From: Deuterostichococcus epilithicus
Lineage: Eukaryota > Chlorophyta > Trebouxiophyceae > Prasiolales > Stichococcaceae
Length of the DNA stretch: 64,000 bases
Direction of reading: 5' to 3'
Assembly: GCA_033439295.1 (NCBI GenBank)
Contig: JAVTLE010000023.1
Span: 1,488,001-1,552,000, forward strand
Shown here: one piece after another, positions 25,801 to 36,848 of the stretch
Numbering within the stretch: the stretch's first letter is position 1
Layout: every line of letters begins with the position of its first letter
Notes under the pieces: generated by a model
Database searches by the model: none
Told to the model about the DNA's origin: nothing
What the model saw: the letters and a program-made list of their open reading frames with translations, nothing else
Made by a program: the position numbers and the translations under genes

Positions 25801-28452
25801 CCGCCGCCCCAGCCGCAGCAGCCGCCCCTGCCGCCTCCGCTTGCTCCTGTGGCGCTCAGGTGAGCGTCACTGAAGAACACCATTTCAACACTAATTAGGG
25901 TTTAGGGCAACATTGTGCCTCAGCAAAATTCTTTCTTGATCCGAGGGGCGACTGCTTGACTGGTCAAAGGCTGAGCCAGCAGCATTTTCACAGTGTGCTC
26001 CTTATGACGAGCAGGCTGCAGTCGTGCTGCCAGTCCCGGCTCCAGCTGTCGCAGCATGGCCACCATGCCACCATGTACGACTACTCTAAATGTACGACTA
26101 CTCTAAACCCTCAACCCCTAACCCTAAAAGCATCATTTTTGCAGGCTGGCCAGCGTGGCGGAGCTGGAGGCTGAGGGCGGTCCGCTGCTGCTGGCTGCGG
26201 CGCAGGGCGGCGGCCTGGCGGCGCGCCACCCCTACCTGCATGCCGCGCCCGGCGACCTGCGAGTGGTGCGTGCTCCTGTACCTTTGGCAGCTTTTGCCAC
26301 ATAGGCGTTACACTATGAAGGACATGGCGCAAAGCTGCCACCACAGCGCTGGCGCCGCTTTCCTTCTGAGCAGGCGGCGCCAGCGCTATGCTGGCACCCA
26401 GCTCCATGTCCTGCACTGGAACGATGATCCTTTCAGAATGAAGAATGACTAATCCGCACACTTCTCTGCATCATGTGCTCAGCGACACACTGCCAGCAGA
26501 CTCCGCTGCACAGCGCTCGTCCCTGCATCCCGTGCCTGCAATGGTGGTGCATGCTGCGGTAGAAAAAAGGAGTTGCCGTCGCACTGCAGGGCGATGTGGC
26601 AGCACTGCTGACGGCATACAAGGAGGCGGTGCTGCGCTATGAGGCGATGGCACTGGCCGTCACCGCGCGCGCCTCCGCCGCCGTGGCAGGCGCGCCCGCA
26701 ACAGCGGCGCAGGCGGCGCCAGCGGCCCAGGCCTGGCCGGCGGACGCGGCGGCGGCGGAGCCGCCGCAGCAGGGCGCGCCGCAGCCGACTCTGGTGCCGC
26801 CGCCGCCGCCTCCGCAACAGCCGCCCGTCAGCCTGCAGCTGCCGGCGACGCGGCTTGACGAGCCGGCCTCACAGCCGCCGACAGCGCAGGCTTCAGAGAC
26901 CCGTGTCGTCTCCGTGGTGCCGGTGGAGATGCCAGCCTTCCTGCCAGATGCGGCGCGGGAAGGCGCCTCGGCGCCCGACCCGGCGTTCCCGCCGGCGCTG
27001 TCGCCAGAGCAGATGCCAGCCGCATCCGCGGAGGTCACAAACCCGCTGTTTGCCGCCAGCAACACCGCAGCGGCACCCGAAGTGCTGCCCGCGGCTCTGG
27101 CGCATCAGCTGCAGGAGCCGGCGCTCGGGCACGCAGCGTACCCTGCCGTCGTCCCGGGCTCGTCCGTGGCTGGCGGCGCAGGGGGCGGCCTCCTCAAGGA
27201 CGCCGCGCAGGCGGCTGCCCGCAATGCCGACTCGCCGGGCGGCGCAATGGCAGAGGGCAGCGCTGCGGGCGAAGCCGGGCCGCAGTCGCTGCAGTACATC
27301 ACAGCTGCAACAGAGGCGCCGGCGGCGCCAGAGACTGCCGCCGCCGCCGCTGCTGCTGCGGCACTCGACGCGCCAGCCGAGCCGGCGGACAGCGTGCGCT
27401 CCGTCGACGGCAGTGTGCTGGAAGCCGGCAGCGCCAGCCCGCGCGACCGGCTGGCTGCCGACGTGGCCGCGCTGCGGGGGGCGCTGCCGGCGGAGGCGCC
27501 GCAGGGGGACCTGTCAGAGGAAGCCGAGCTTGCGGCTCTGGAGGCTGAGCTGGCGGCGGAGCGGGCGGCCGTCTCGGCGCCGCTGACCGCAGAGCAGCCG
27601 GCCTCCGCCGCATTTGACGACCTAGAGGGCGAGGCGGCAGCCGAGCCAGCTGCGGCGCCGGATGCGGCGGCCGAGGCACCTGCGGCCGCGCCTGAGGCTG
27701 ACGAGCTGCTGGACGTTGAAACCGGGGAGGCTCAGCCGGCAGGGGATGCGCCGACAGGAGGTGCAGATGTGCCGGCGGAGCCAGAGGCAGCAGTTGCACA
27801 ACAGGAGGAGGTGCCGGTGGCCGAGGCGCTGCCCCCTGATCCAGACGCTGCTGCCGGCCAGGTGGCTGACGAGGAGGCCGCCGCGGCGCCCGACGCCAAG
27901 CCGGCAGAGCCTGCGGGAGAGCAGGCCGCGCCGATAGAGCCCGCAGCAGAGCAGGCCACATTGGCGCCGATAGAGCCCGCAGCTGGCGCGACTGCAGGCT
28001 TGGGGCCCGCAGAGAGCAATGCAGCAACAGCGCCGGACCTGGCTGGCGGCTCTCTGTTCGAGGGACTAGACTTGGCGGCCGGCAGCGGCGAGGCGGTGGC
28101 CCCAACTGGCAGCAGCGATGCGGCAGCAGGCCCGCCAGCAACACAAGCGGCGGAGGCTGCAGAGGAGCCCGCCGCAGAGGGCACGACATCTGCCGCTGGC
28201 GCCAGCCCGGCCGCGGTGCACACGGGGGCGGTGCCAGAGGAGCAGCCCCTTCCAGAGGCAGGGCCAGGACCTGCCGCAGGGGATGAGGTGGAGCAGCAGG
28301 CGCAGGACGGCAGCCCGCCCGGCAACCGACTGAGCAGCAAGGATCCGCCGCTGTACGAGGGGCTGCAGGCGCCGGCGACTGGAGCCAATGCCGTCAGCGG
28401 TGCAGTCTCGCCAGAATCGCAGCCGCCGGCGCAGGCTGACTCGCTGATATGA
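22890..28452 (+). CDS. VPS9: VPS9-domain guanine nucleotide exchange factor for Rab5
   Basis: Exons 22890-22999, 23122-23182, 23312-23398, 23619-23717, 23835-23942, 24132-24225, 24491-24633 and 24865-~25105 join in phase. The helical bundle appears first (FLERMKDPTAADLVRMIK, EAAFRAHPVW), then YLMTKLYSKVF, RAEHLDIP, CILNCCRVINNLL and the VPS9 catalytic core ADDFLPVLIYVLIHANPP with SNLMYIERFR. A second block follows: 25609-25859, 26145-26265 and 26590-28452. It contains HPYLHAAPGDLRV joined to DVAALLTAYKEAV, which plant VPS9A also carries near its C-terminus, so I treat it as the same gene. A linking exon near 25350-25409 is likely, but the join after 25105 is unresolved. The protein activates endosomal Rab5. 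The last ~600 residues are Ala/Glu/Pro low complexity. Confidence 0.9.
25896..25913. repeat. Telomere-like motif
   Basis: ATTAGGGTTTAGGGCAAC: two TTTAGGG-type units in a VPS9 intron. Confidence 0.65.
26074..26128. repeat. 17-bp tandem duplication leading into a telomere-like tract
   Basis: TGTACGACTACTCTAAA occurs twice back to back (26074-26107). It runs into AACCCTCAACCCCTAACCCT, a degenerate CCCTAAA array just before the next exon. Confidence 0.75.
26305..26423. ncRNA. Long intronic fold-back (hairpin)
   Basis: AGCGCTGGCGCCGC (26345-26358) pairs perfectly with GCGGCGCCAGCGCT (26374-26387) over a 15-nt loop. AGGACATGG (26319) pairs with CCATGTCCT (26404), with partial pairing between and outside. 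The whole forms a ~120-nt imperfect inverted repeat in a VPS9 intron. It could be a small-RNA precursor or an old inverted duplication. The RNA role is only a guess. Confidence 0.4.
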
Positions 28453-29019
28453 GCGCATGAGGATGCAAAGACTGGCACCTGGCTTCGGCTTGTCGTGTGT
28501 TGTATTGCTCCGCTCAAGTACAGAAGCAACACTGTAAGACACGGTCTCATCGTGAGGAGGTCCTCGGCAGTGTTCGTTATTTTTTCCTGATCTGGCATAC
28601 CACCAACTCGCTCAGCCTTCGAATGCACAATTTACACGATAGGCATGCCAGGTGAGCGACAGACGCATTCGCATGAGATTGACTTCTAAAGCAACTGTAC
28701 AATCATGAACGGTCCGCCGGAACAGACTGTCAAGAGGCATGGTTTCTCGTGATTCCTGAACTTCACAATGTGTGGTCCTGTTCATGCGGTGCCCTCCTTT
28801 TTATCGCCATCGCCGTTTGAGCCTGCAGATAAGACATCCCTCCAGAGTCACATGGATTGGCGCTGCATGCATGCCCCGGTGCGGTTGTATGGTCGCCATC
28901 GGCAGCGTCGGCATACTGCGGGTTGCCTCTGCAGGAGCGCTCATCAATGTATCCGATAGAACTGGCATTGCGCAAGGCCTTCAAAAGGCGGACGTCGGCT
29001 GCCCAAAGAGGCGGGGCAG
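28453..29019. other. Convergent 3' gap, VPS9 / ABCG7-type
   Basis: Holds both 3' UTRs. Apart from a TGTAA at 28533 I see nothing specific. Confidence 0.5.
28533..28537 (+). terminator. TGTAA polyadenylation signal of VPS9
   Basis: TGTAA lies 81 nt after the VPS9 stop. This pentamer is the usual poly(A) signal of chlorophyte algae. Confidence 0.55.
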
Positions 29020-31421
29020 CTATTGAGCACACGCAAAACGTGAAGCACCTGAGGGCGCTAAGGCTGGCGCCTTGGCAGACAGGCCGGTGGACAGCAGTCT
29101 CACTTGCAGCCTCAGAGGGCAGTTGCCAAGCGGCCGGGGGAATCCAAGACATCGGATATTACCTGAGGGCACGAAGGCCGGCGCCTCGGCGGAGAGGCCG
29201 GCCACCGGCGGCAGACCCTGCGCCGGCTGCAGCTCCTGGAACTTGGGCTTGCGCGACTTCAGGATGTTGTACGTGAGCCAGTAGCTGAACAGCAGCACCC
29301 GCCCCTGCGGCACAGCGGAAGCGGAGGATCACAACAGCCCTGGCCAGCATTACCAAGCCCGAGCGACCGGGTGCGGTCTTGGGGCAATCGGCCACGGCAG
29401 AATCGGTGTGCAGCAATATGCAGGCCAAGATCAGGACGCATTTGGCACGAACGGGCAGCGCACCTGGCCAATGGCGCACTTCGGGACCGTGCTCTGGCCA
29501 AAGCCAACGCGCTCCAGCGCCTGCGCCGGGGCAGCAGCAGAGCGTCAGCATCATGCTGCGCGGTGTCTGTCGTGTTGACTCCGATGCCGTGCCAGATGCC
29601 AGGACAGATCGCAGGGACAGCAGCACCATGCAGGGATTGACAGTCCAGTGATTGACGATCCAGAGACGAGTGCCTGAACTGGGCGCCTGCCTGTGACGCA
29701 TCACATGTACTGGAGCGCACCTGCTCGCCGGTGGCCACGTCGCCGGGCGTGTGTTCACAAGCGCAGCATTGCATGTTTGGCATCAGTCCGAGGGATTCAG
29801 TTGATGTCCAGTTGGAGGCTTCCAAAAGGAGGGCCTGAGCGCACCTGCTCGCCGGTGGCCACGTCGCCGGGCTTGCCGCTGCTCTCGAAATCCAGGCCCC
29901 GGAACTCGTTGACACACAGCGCCTACAGGGCGCACATGTATCATGAGAGGTCGAGAGAGAGCGCAGGCTCACGCAGCATGCACACCGTGATGCAAAGCTG
30001 CCAGGCCTCAGAGCGCTTGTGTCAGGTATTTGAAAAGTGTGATGCAATGTCACCACACCTCGAAGCAGTGCTTGATCAGCGAGCAGTTGGGCAGCCATTG
30101 CAGCGCTGCGAGGACGTCGGCATGAAATAGTTTTAGTCATGAAATGTAATAATACTTCTTGAAAAAACAGTGAAAAAACACGAACAAATTTGCAAAAATG
30201 GAAGTTTTTGACCCACCGGTCCTTGATAGATATACCAATCACCTGTGGGGACGTTGGCACTGTTGACGTAGCTTCCGCCGAAGACAATAAAGATTACCAT
30301 CACCTGTGCGGCCGCCCAGTCAGGGGCATCAAGCGCAGGGAACCCCAGCTGGCATCTGTCTCTGGGAGGGGCGATGCTGTCCGAGCTGCGCCCGGAGACA
30401 CACCCCACATGTTGTGACGCAAGGTCGCCCAGCGACATGGCGAAACAGACACGACCGCTGTTTCAGCTTCACGGCTTGCATGCTTGAAGAGGCCGCAAGG
30501 CCCTTCGATGCCAACAGCATCTCCCCACTGCAAGGCTGTCGGGTGCGGGCGTGTCCGGTGCAGGGGCCCCCCCTCCTCACCGCAGGGCCCATGGCGAGCG
30601 CCGCCTCTGTTGACGGCGCGATGGAGCCGACCGCCAGGCCGAGCGCCGACGCGGCAAACGACTCCAGCGTGATGATTCCCAAGAACTTGGCGAACCTGCG
30701 GGGGGCGCGTGCGCGTGTGATGCCCCGGCACACGAATGCACGGAAAGCACTCCTGGCCGCGAAGTTGGACGCCCTACTTGCAGTCTGTCGGCTGTGTGAC
30801 TGCTGCTGCTCGCACTGCAGCTCAGCCCCCACCGCGGCTGCCACCATCCTCGAGGACCGCCACCAGCAGACCGGTCCGGTGCGAAAGAACGCGGACAAAT
30901 TGGATCGGGAGGGCCGGGGGGTAGGCCGGTGCAACCACGCCTCCACTGTAGCCCTTGAAGACCAAGTCGGCTCAGAGGCGTCGCCGCAACCTTGAGCCCT
31001 GAACCCAGTTGCCTGGGTGTGACATTTGAGCACCGGGAGGTGCCGCGGGCTGAGGCCGCTGAGCAGGTACACCACAGCGCCACACAGATGTCGCCGCTGT
31101 CCTTACCCTTGCTGACCACTACAATCAGACGGGCCAGTTGCAGAGAAGGTTGACAAGAGGTTGACAACAGCGCACCGAGAGGGCCGCGGGTTGAGGCCGG
31201 TGAGCGGGTACACGACGGCGCCGAAGAGCAGCGGGAAAACGGCGCCGACGGGCAGCTCCGCCACCAGCTTGGCACCGAAGTAGGGCAGCACGTGGTACGC
31301 CTGCATGCTGACAGGGCACGACGTGAGCAATGCCAAATCAAAGTGACCTTCGCGTCTGGCACGGCAACCGGGAAGCAGCAGGCTGCAGCAGCGTCAAGGC
31401 GCAGCAGGGCTTGCGGCGCAT

Positions 31422-31498
<77 letters not shown>

Positions 31499-34400
31499 GA
31501 AATCATCTAGATTGGCAACGACTTTGGATGGGCCAGATCATGACATCTGAGGTCAGGTGGAAGAGGTTAGCCAGGAGCGTGAGGGAAACTTGCACCTTCT
31601 TGGAGCGCTCCCGGCTGACGATGGAGCGCTCGCGCGGGAACACGTTCAGCGTCTTCACCAGGCTCGACATCGCGGCATTGATGGCCGACACCTGCGCTTC
31701 GCATGCAGCAGGAGGTCAGCTCCATGCGCGTGCTGTGTGAGTGCAGCGCGTGCCGACTGCACCTCGATGTCGCATCCATCACCAGCCTCGGGACACCTGT
31801 TTCCCACTGTGCGTCTGCTTCCTGTGGCGCCACCTCTGCTAGACTATGCAGGTGAGTGTGCAATGAGCATGTACACTGGATCGATCAGCTGGCATGCAAA
31901 GCTCCAAATCGATGGATCGCACTCTCAACCAGTTTCCGTGTCCTGTGTGCATCGGTCTGCATGGTGGACTGCATGCAGCGCATCCGCCAACTTCGAACAG
32001 AGGCTCAAAACCCTGTGCATGTCAATGCATCTCACCCCTTACCTGCAGCAGGCCCAGGCGGTCCTGGATGGTGGACTGCGTGCGGCGCATGCGCCAGAAG
32101 ATGGAGCCGAAGATGAGCGCCGAGGAAATGTTGGTGCCAGCCCGTGCGACGTTGGTCGCCCGGTCGCGCGTCGCCTGCCGCCAGGACCGTGCCAGCAACA
32201 GCCTGCGGCGGCGGCAGCAGCGTATGTCAGAGTGGGCTCCAAGGCGGCTGCACGCACCAGCTGCAGGCGGCCACGCGCACAGCTTCGGTGGCAAGGCAGA
32301 GAGCCTCGGCAGCAGCTGGCCTGGGCAGCTTCTGCATTGACTCACGTCTCTCAAGCCACTTGCCCCCAGCCGCGCGAGCATGACCCCACAGGCGTACAAC
32401 ACACTTCAACCGGACGAGACCGTGCTGCATTTTCAACCTCCTGCCGGCAATGCCCCGAGCAAGCCTTGGAAGCAGACTGGATGCATGCCTGAACTGGCGG
32501 CGCCAGTTGGAGGGCGGCTCGGCGTCCGCAATGCTTGCTTGGTCGAGCGCTGACGCCTCATCCGCCGCCGCCCCCTCGTCTGCTTCCTGCTGCTGCTCGC
32601 CCTGCTTCTGCCGGAAAGCCTCCACCAGCTGCCTGACGCGCAGCCTGCACCGCGCAGATGAGGGGGAGGACAGAGCTCAGCACGGGGGTCTTTCGTGAGG
32701 CGGGATTCCTGCTTCTGCCGGACCGCCTCCCCCAGCTGCCTGGCCTGCCTGCGGCACCTGTAACAGGAGGGAAACCCACAGCGCAGCGCCTGCTGCTGGC
32801 TGCCGAGCGACTCCTGCGGCGCCTGATTCACGGCTCGCAATGCCTGCCATGATGTGCAATTGAACGACAGCTGCAAGCTTTGAGAACTTCGCTTCGCTGG
32901 CACGTCACGTGGTTTCAGGCGGGCAACACAGACTCAGCCAAGCTTGCAGGTGTATTGGCCGCAATGCAAAGCGAATCCGGGGTCCCTCGAGCCACAAAGT
33001 AGCAGCAGCGATGGCAGCAGCTTGGTGGTCGACCGTCTGCTGGTGCCCGCATGCTGCAGCGGCGCACAGCCACATGCCCGCACCCACCTGATCTGCATCT
33101 CGCCTCGCGTCTGATCTAGGATGCAGTGTGGACCAAATACCCTGACGATATTCTGCACCCACCTCCTTCAGCTGCGCACAGTCATAAAGCAGCCCTATCA
33201 TCCCACCTGGTTTCCAGCTCGGCCTCGGGGCTGGAGGGGTCGATAGAAATGAGGTCGGCATAGAATTCCGCTGGGTTGTAGTTTTTGGGGCAGGGGTGGC
33301 CCAGGCCCTCGAAGTGCGCCAGCGCCTTGCCCGCCGGGCCCGCATACACCTCACGCCCCTCGCTCAGCTGCGGTGCATTCCAAGCAGCAGTTCGAGACCG
33401 CAGGTGGCATCGCATAAGTCGAATGCACCGACACCATCCTGGCAAGACCTGCTGTCGGCAAGGCCAGACTGTGCCTGATGCCTGCTGCTGAGCACACGGC
33501 AGCGTTCGACAGCGCTTGGGTGCCCTGACACGGCAGCATGGCCATTGCAGAGTACACGCTGCAGAGGGCAGGTGCATGATGGTGCGGAAAAGCCTCGAAC
33601 AGGAGAGCCCTGCTGCAGCCAAAGGAGGACTGCACAATTAATTGGTGGTTCGCTTCAAAGGCAACTCAGCAGCAGATCATCCCGGGGCCTCGTCGCAGAC
33701 GATTTGGCGTGGCTTCAGGAGCATCCTGCAGGGGCTTAGAGCATTTCAGGGCCGCACCAGCAGCAGGTCGTCGAACATCTCGAAGATTGAGGAGCGCGGT
33801 TGGTGGATGCTGCACACCACCGTCTTGCCCTCACCTGCCAAATCCTTCAGCGTCTGCATGACCTGATGACGCACACACAGAGTGAGTGTTACACAGAGTG
33901 TTGCTTATCACAAGGTCATGCTTGAAGGTATGAACGACCACGAGGCTGCAACTTCCGTGCATCTGCCATGACGGCATTCGTATTAGCCACGCCTTGGGCA
34001 CGCCTCCGTGGTGCGCCGCGCTGTGCTGAGGGCCAGAGGCGAACACATCATTCCCCATTGCAATAAAGTTTGTCAGCGGCCACGCTGGCGACTCACAAAA
34101 CTTATGTGCTCTCGCTCGGGAGGCTCACCCGCTGCGCCTGGAAGCTGTCGAGGCCCGACGTTGGCTCGTCGGCAAACACCAGGTTGGGCGAAGCGATGAG
34201 CTCACAGCCAATTGACAGCCGCTTCTTCTCGCCGCCTGTGACATGGCAGTACTCATATCTTGTTGCACCCCGCTCATGGTGGCACGTGAGTGGTGACTGC
34301 ACGCTTTGGTGCTGCAGCCATAGTGCAGAGAGCTCAGTAGATCACATGCCGCACTGGCACCGGCGCATCTGGTGCACGCAGGCGCAAGGCGCGTCAACAA

Positions 34401-36126
34401 TGGACCTACCTGAGATGCCGCGGGTCTTGTTGTCGCCGACGTTGGTGTCTGCGGCCTTGGTCAGCCCCAGCCGCTTGATGAGGTCCTCCACATACTCCTC
34501 CTGCAGAACACGCACAACGGCCATTTCGCGACAAGTATGAGATCCTCACACTTCATTGGTCTGAAGTGGCATGCTGAAACAGCAGCATGGGCAGGTGGGC
34601 GCAGCGCAGGATGCGCCCTGCCTGAACCTGCCAGATGCGCCGCCCACAGATGTGCACAGACAAACACCCCCAGTCCAGCACATCCCCACAGAGGCTGTGG
34701 CCTACTTATGCGTTCTAGCGGTGTATCACTGGAGTGCAGGGGTTTCTTACCCGCTTGGAGTCGGGCATCTGTTTTGGCAGGCGCAGGTGCGCTGCCATCA
34801 TGAGCGTCTCCCTGCATGTCATCATGAAGATGGTGAGTCAAGGCAAGCACAGGCAGTAGTCCCATCTCTTCACCTGCTACCTGGCGCCTGACTCACCACC
34901 ACAGCACAAGCACAGCGGGCGAGGATAGTCGTGACAGGCGGCAAGCCCACCGCTGGCAAGAACTCGTGAGACATCTCACGACTTGCGAAAGAGCCTGGAA
35001 CACACCTGACCGTGAGCTGCGAGTAGAAGATGTCCTCCTGCTGCACATAGCCCTGGCGGTGGCCCGCGCGGTCGATGGGCATGCCGTTGAGCGTCACATT
35101 GCCGCTCAACGCCATGCGGGACGACACTGGGACATTGCCCGCCAGCGTGTTGAGCAGCGTCGTCTTGCCCGCGCCCGACGGTCCGATGATGGCCAGCAGC
35201 CTGAATGAACGGACGATGACAACGAGTGATGCATGGCTCCAGAAAATAATTTGTAGTAGAGTCGTCTTGCCCGCGCCCGACGGCCTGATGATGGTGAGCT
35301 GCACAGAGGGCAGGTGTGGGACATTCAGGTCGAGTGCCCCACGTTCTAACATGGGCCAGGAGTGACTGCGTCAGGAGGCCTCAGCCAGCCAGCCACGCCA
35401 GCCCTTCGCCAACAGGTGTTCGTGCCATGATATCAGCAAAGCTGACCTCGCAGCATTTGAGAGCGTTGCGAGTAGAGGAAACGCGACTGCGCTGTTGAGG
35501 AAGTTCATCCGGTGCCCGTCCCAGTGTTCCAATGTTGTGCACGCCGGCATGACGCATGCAAACCGCGCCACAATGAATGACATTGCCAGGGGGCATGACC
35601 TGCCAGGGCGGGCGGAGGCGCCGGACAGTGACAGCAGCTCCTTGGTGTCGCCCGCTTTCGTGGTGAGCGTGCAGGAGACGTTCCGCCAGCGCAGCGTGAC
35701 CCGCTCCTGCTGCGGCGCGGACTCGGATGACTCAACGGCCTCGGCGCCGTCGGCCAGTGCTGCCTCATGGTGGTGCGTGTCCCGCAGCGCCAGCAGGGCC
35801 TTGGCACTGGCCGTGCCCACCAATAGCGGCACCTGTGTAATGAGGCACATTGGCGCTTGTGTTGAAATTGCATCTCTCGCCCAAAGTCTGCCAGCTGCGC
35901 TCGGGTGAGCATGAGCGCTCGGGTGAGCATGAGCGCAGGCAAGGCTGAGGACCGATGTGGGGCATGCTGGACTTCTAGTATGATGCTTCAACGCATACAG
36001 CCGCTCGTCGCATCATGGACATATGTAAAAGACGTGCAGCACCTGGTACTGCGGCAATGCAATGACCGCCGCGCCGGCAAGGAAGTCCCAGGGCAGCCCC
36101 ATACCGGCAGCCCTGTATAGAACCAT
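29020..36126 (-). CDS. ABCG7: ABCG-family half transporter (ABCG7-type)
   Basis: Seventeen exons join in phase to 720 codons: 36043-36126, 35600-35832, 35006-35200, 34751-34811, 34410-34500, 34129-34235, 33758-33862, 33207-33367, 32489-32644, 32043-32202, 31596-31691, 31176-31300, 30581-30695, 30243-30303, 30059-30105, 29845-29922 and 29020-29304. An N-terminal hydrophobic stretch is followed by Walker [10 protein letters not shown]-loop [15 protein letters not shown], signature [12 protein letters not shown], Walker [13 protein letters not shown] and H-loop SIHQPRS. The membrane half has [53 protein letters not shown] and [13 protein letters not shown]. Order and length (about 719 aa) match plant ABCG7. 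ABCG half transporters dimerise to export lipids or other hydrophobic compounds; the substrate is unknown. Intron 32203-32488 is GC-AG. ATG 36102 is an alternative start. Confidence 0.93.
29048..29098 (-). repeat. AG|GT-bearing tandem copy inside the last ABCG7-type exon
   Basis: [13 protein letters not shown] is repeated 114 bp downstream as [13 protein letters not shown], and each copy carries CCCTCAG|GT. Reading through adds 38 residues. Splicing from the first GT to the second AG would remove exactly one unit in frame. Confidence 0.75.
29712..29745 (-). repeat. Ghost copy of the end of ABCG7-type exon 16
   Basis: GACGTGGCCACCGGCGAGCA with the donor G|GTGCGCTC occurs at the true exon end (29845) and again 124 bp downstream, almost unchanged. 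Confidence 0.88.
31035..31085 (-). repeat. Ghost copy of the end of ABCG7-type exon 12
   Basis: The exon end [15 protein letters not shown] is echoed as [16 protein letters not shown] 141 bp downstream. The donor CG|GTGCGC is mirrored by CG|GTGCTC. Confidence 0.85.
31423..31497. repeat. (AC)n microsatellite
   Basis: About 37 perfect AC units in an intron of the ABCG7-type gene. Any Thr-His repeat reading is an artefact. Confidence 0.97.
31955..31992 (-). repeat. Ghost copy of the end of ABCG7-type exon 10
   Basis: ATGGTGGACTGCGTGCGGCG at 32068 (exon) is repeated as ATGGTGGACTGCATGCAGCG at 31961, 107 bp away. Both stretches encode RMR/RMQ-ST(I/M)Q. Confidence 0.82.
32203..32488 (-). other. 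GC-AG intron in the ABCG7-type gene
   Basis: The exon ends NWRRQF with TTCAG|GCATGC, and the next exon starts after CCGCAG at 32202. Joining them gives [16 protein letters not shown], the usual ABCG sequence, with phase intact. No GT nearby does the same. Confidence 0.7.
32700..32757 (-). repeat. Ghost copy of the start of ABCG7-type exon 9
   Basis: [11 protein letters not shown] (ghost, with acceptor TTACAG) precedes the true [11 protein letters not shown] by 107 bp. Unlike other ghosts it is in a splice phase compatible with the upstream exon, but no donor follows it. Confidence 0.85.
35261..35312 (-). repeat. Ghost Walker A exon in the ABCG7-type gene
   Basis: [15 protein letters not shown] lies 102 bp upstream of the true [17 protein letters not shown] and has its own acceptor GTGCAG. 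The upstream exon ends in phase 2. Only the downstream copy restores frame ([13 protein letters not shown]). Confidence 0.9.
35899..35934. repeat. 18-bp tandem duplication
   Basis: GCTCGGGTGAGCATGAGC occurs twice back to back in the first intron of the ABCG7-type gene. Confidence 0.9.
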
Positions 36127-36848
36127 GAGCTATAACGAGCGGCGATTTGCTGGACTTGCAGGTATTCTGGTTGTATGCCCTTAGTGCCACCGCCCAGGTC
36201 GACACCGTGTCACTACACAGATTTGCAGCTTGACGTTGCATCCTGCCAAGCAATGATCGCAGTCTTGTTGTCGCGACGCATCATCTCATCATCATTCACG
36301 CTGTTCACAGCGTGTCGGGCTGATCTTGTTGGATTTGCCTTGTTCCGGAAGGCAGGTACGATCTCGCGACATCGCTTGGGGACTGGGCGTCATGGCCTTC
36401 AGCTTACCTGCGGATGATCCTCCACGGTGTTTGCGCGACGAGCCAAGAAAGTGGGCTGCTCTGCGTGCTGTGCCTGAGCTTGAAAGGGTCAAGGATGGCC
36501 CAGAGGCTCACGTGCCGAGCGTCCGGTGACGAATCTGAAGGGTTTTGGGCAGGGTTCTAGGACACAGGTTTGTAGTCCAAGTCAGTCAGACTGCAAGTCT
36601 GGGCGATATTTGAAGAAGGCACTTTCCCGTTTCTCGTGACAGTCAAGGCTCTGGACCGCCCGCCCTGCGGCTTCCCATCCCGCTTAGAACCTACTAACTA
36701 GGAAAGCATATAAACTTCGCGCCATGGTTTGAGGCTACATTCAGCGAGCAGACAGACGAACACAAATCTGCTCTCGTACGGTTTTTGACAGGCCAACCCG
36801 GCACCAGGTGGAGGCTGCGCTCTGCCTCGGCCGCCAGCCTCTGCAGGC
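36127..36848. promoter_or_regulatory. Shared divergent promoter, ABCG7-type / unknown gene
   Basis: 722 bp between outward-facing starts. GCATATAAACTT at 36706 is a fair TATA-box candidate about 140 bp before the ATG at 36849. Nothing else is clear. Confidence 0.45.

Noticed and set aside
26637-28628. Long minus-strand open frames opposite the VPS9 tail (up to ~300 codons)
   Set aside because: They mirror GC-rich Ala/Pro codons of the plus-strand exon, have no splice context or family likeness, and the plus frame continues a recognisable VPS9 gene.
31330-31740. Open frame with a long Thr-His repeat
   Set aside because: It is the (AC)n microsatellite read as codons, inside an intron of the minus-strand gene.
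35161-35312. Two Walker A exons as mutually exclusive alternative exons
   Set aside because: The upstream copy is in the wrong phase for the preceding exon, has Arg for the conserved Gly and lacks a usable donor, so it fits a duplication relic better.
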